Source: Prevotellaceae bacterium UBA6398
GTDB taxonomy: Bacteria; Bacteroidota; Bacteroidia; Bacteroidales; Bacteroidaceae
Assembly: GCA_002437495.1 (NCBI GenBank)
Contig: DJQA01000006.1
Location: 1-64,000, forward strand
Direction: 5' to 3'
Length of the DNA: 64,000 nucleotides
A model generated the notes under the pieces. The model made no database searches. It was not told where the DNA came from and was given only the letters and a program-made list of their open reading frames with translations. Shown one piece after another: positions 62,447-64,000 of the stretch; positions within the stretch are counted from its first letter, which is position 1; each line of letters opens with the position of its first letter. A program made the position numbers and the translations under genes.

Positions 62447-64000
62447 ATGAAGAAAAAAATAAATTTCAAACAGGTGCTGCCCATAATAGTGGCACTGCCT
62501 GCGTTGTCGGTATGCGCCCAGGGAAAGATAGATGACTACAATCGTGCATACAAGGCGCAGCGGTTGTTCTCGGCGAAAAATGTGTATTATGGTAATGTAA
62601 AGGCAACGTGGCTAAATAGCGCGCCGGCGTTTTGGTATGTGCGCAACACTCCCAACGGACCAAGGTATGTGCTGGTGGATGCTGCGGCAAAGAAACGGCA
62701 GCTGCTTTTCGACCACGCAGACCTTGCCGGAAAACTTAAAGGCTTAGCCGGCGCAGACATAAGTCCCGATTCGATTTACTTGAACGGCCTGCGCATTACC
62801 GGCAAAGGAGACACTCTGAGGTTTTCACTCTCGGGGAAAAACTGGGAATATCTGCCTGCAAAGAGTACACTTATAGATAAGGGAATGATTAAACCACGGC
62901 GTGCGGGGGAACAGCGCCATTGGATGGTTGTGGACGATGAGAAGGGCGGCGGTCCGGTAATATCGCCCGACGGCACAAAGGAGGCGTTTATAAAGAACTC
63001 GAACGTTTATGTCAGAGATACAAGAAGCGGAAAGGAAAGGCAGCTGAGCATTGACGGCACAGATGGCAATTATTACTCATCGTGGATAAAATGGAGTCCG
63101 GACGGAAAGAAAGTGGCGGCGTGCAAGATTCGCCCTGCGCAAAAAAGGTATGTGTACTACGTAGAGTCGTCGCCCGCAGACAGGTTGCAGCCGAAGCTGC
63201 ACAAACAGGAATACGCCAAGCCGGGGGATGAGCTGAGATTCAAAGTACCCTGCGTGTTCAATGTCGAGACAGGAGAGGCCGTGATACCGTCAACCGAACT
63301 TTTCGCCGAGCAGTACGATTTGTCCGCCCCCGAATGGAACGGTGACGGAAGTGCAATCACGTTCGAATATAACCAACGCGGGCACAAGGTGTATCGCGTA
63401 CTCGAGCTTTCGTGCAATACAGGGAAGGTGCGTACGCTTATTGAAGAGACTTCTGACAAATATGTGAATTATACTCGCCACTTCAGGCACGACACATCCG
63501 ATGGCAAGCGCATTATATGGATGAGCGAACGCGACAATTGGAACCACCTTTATATGTACGACCGTGTCAAGGGCAGGCCGATACGCCAGATAACAAAAGG
63601 TGAATGGTATGTTAGGGAAGTTGTGAAAGTTGACGAGGGCAATGGCAAAATATATTTTTCGGCCAACGGTGTTAACACAGACGAAGACCCTTACAATATA
63701 AGGTATTACAGTATAGATTTCGATGGGAGAAACATGACGGACCTCACGCCGTCAAAGGGTAACCATGCTGCTACTTTTTCGCCCGACATGAAATACCTTG
63801 TAGATGTTGTTTCGTCGCCTTCAGTTGCTCCGGTGGCAACATTGAGAAGTGCTGTGGACGGAAAAGAGATAATGCCCTTGGAAAAGGCGGATATGGGCAA
63901 ACTAACGGAGAACGGATGGCGTGCGCCCGAAGTTTTTGCAGCTCCCGGACGCGATGGGAAAACTATGATGTGGGGCGTTATACAGCGTCCGTCGAATTTT
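62447..64000 (+). CDS. Dipeptidyl-peptidase-IV-like S9B serine peptidase, N-terminal part (cut by window end)
   Basis: 518 codons are seen without a stop, and the gene runs off the right edge. A signal peptide (KQVLPIIVALPALSVCAQG) precedes the beta-propeller domain of DPP-IV-like peptidases. Its repeats include PVISPDGTKEAFIKNSNVYV, WSPDGKKVAACKI, IWMSERDNWNHLYMYDRVKG and SANGVNTDEDPYNIRYYSID. HWMVVDDEKGGGPVISPDGT is usual for Bacteroidetes members. The catalytic alpha/beta-hydrolase domain (GxSYGG, Asp, His) lies beyond the window and cannot be checked. It would cleave X-Pro dipeptides from peptides in the periplasm. Confidence 0.88.
   Translation, partial: MKKKINFKQVLPIIVALPALSVCAQGKIDDYNRAYKAQRLFSAKNVYYGNVKATWLNSAPAFWYVRNTPNGPRYVLVDAAAKKRQLLFDHADLAGKLKGLAGADISPDSIYLNGLRITGKGDTLRFSLSGKNWEYLPAKSTLIDKGMIKPRRAGEQRHWMVVDDEKGGGPVISPDGTKEAFIKNSNVYVRDTRSGKERQLSIDGTDGNYYSSWIKWSPDGKKVAACKIRPAQKRYVYYVESSPADRLQPKLHKQEYAKPGDELRFKVPCVFNVETGEAVIPSTELFAEQYDLSAPEWNGDGSAITFEYNQRGHKVYRVLELSCNTGKVRTLIEETSDKYVNYTRHFRHDTSDGKRIIWMSERDNWNHLYMYDRVKGRPIRQITKGEWYVREVVKVDEGNGKIYFSANGVNTDEDPYNIRYYSIDFDGRNMTDLTPSKGNHAATFSPDMKYLVDVVSSPSVAPVATLRSAVDGKEIMPLEKADMGKLTENGWRAPEVFAAPGRDGKTMMWGVIQRPSNF

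Overview
The window looks like chromosomal DNA from an anaerobic, glycan-degrading member of the Bacteroidales (gut Bacteroidetes, close to Muribaculaceae/Prevotellaceae in style). The reasons are: -7 boxes of the Bacteroidetes type TAnnTTTG, in four cases with a TTTG/ATTG-like -33 box 19-21 bp upstream; a single ribosomal superoperon from rpsL to rplQ with map directly after secY and no adk between them; zinc-ligand-free S14 and L36; a pyruvate:ferredoxin oxidoreductase with pta-ackA; and secreted glycosidases with a Bacteroidales-type C-terminal sorting tail. The species assignment is inference.

Layout. 1-3104: a palindromic repeat cluster, then a minus-strand three-gene glycosyltransferase/membrane operon. 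3568-8407: one giant secreted SGNH-hydrolase/discoidin/lectin protein, broken by two single-base frame changes. 9058-15957: GH43, GH78 (alpha-rhamnosidase), a MATE exporter and GH27 (alpha-galactosidase), a loose carbohydrate-use region without SusC/SusD. 16729-34868: promoter, 28 ribosomal proteins plus EF-G, SecY, methionine aminopeptidase, IF-1 and RNA polymerase alpha, closed by a terminator. 34894-36235: a minus-strand operon of unknown function that begins with a Cys/Gly/Ser-rich leader-like peptide. 36882-39412: a lipoprotein and a beta-barrel pair, then a TIM-barrel glycosidase-like protein. 39687-42214: glnK-type PII, amt and a TorF-like porin, a nitrogen uptake unit. 42561-49543: pyruvate:ferredoxin oxidoreductase, an AAA ATPase, a B3/B4-domain protein and a DUF6624 protein. 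50084-56682: two peptidases, then an ArnT-like / GT2 / LAB_N / UDP-glucuronate-epimerase run that looks like lipid-linked sugar modification of the envelope. 56721-59107: pta-ackA. 59503-64000: topoisomerase III, an ABC ATPase and the start of a DPP-IV-like peptidase cut by the window end.

Working together, PFOR, Pta and AckA form the pyruvate to acetyl-CoA to acetate + ATP route. The glycosidases feed sugars in, PII/Amt/porin supplies ammonium, and the glycosyltransferase operons decorate the envelope.

The most unusual structure is an interspersed repeat system. Nine arrays of roughly 21-bp units (built on ACATCGGACAT/ATGTCCGATGT words separated by GTTTTTCC) lie only between transcription units. 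Five of them are fused at near-constant spacing to a second repeat, paired palindromes of the type GGGCGTATGSCATACGCCC around a conserved GC-rich spacer. No tRNA, rRNA, CRISPR array, transposase or phage gene was seen.
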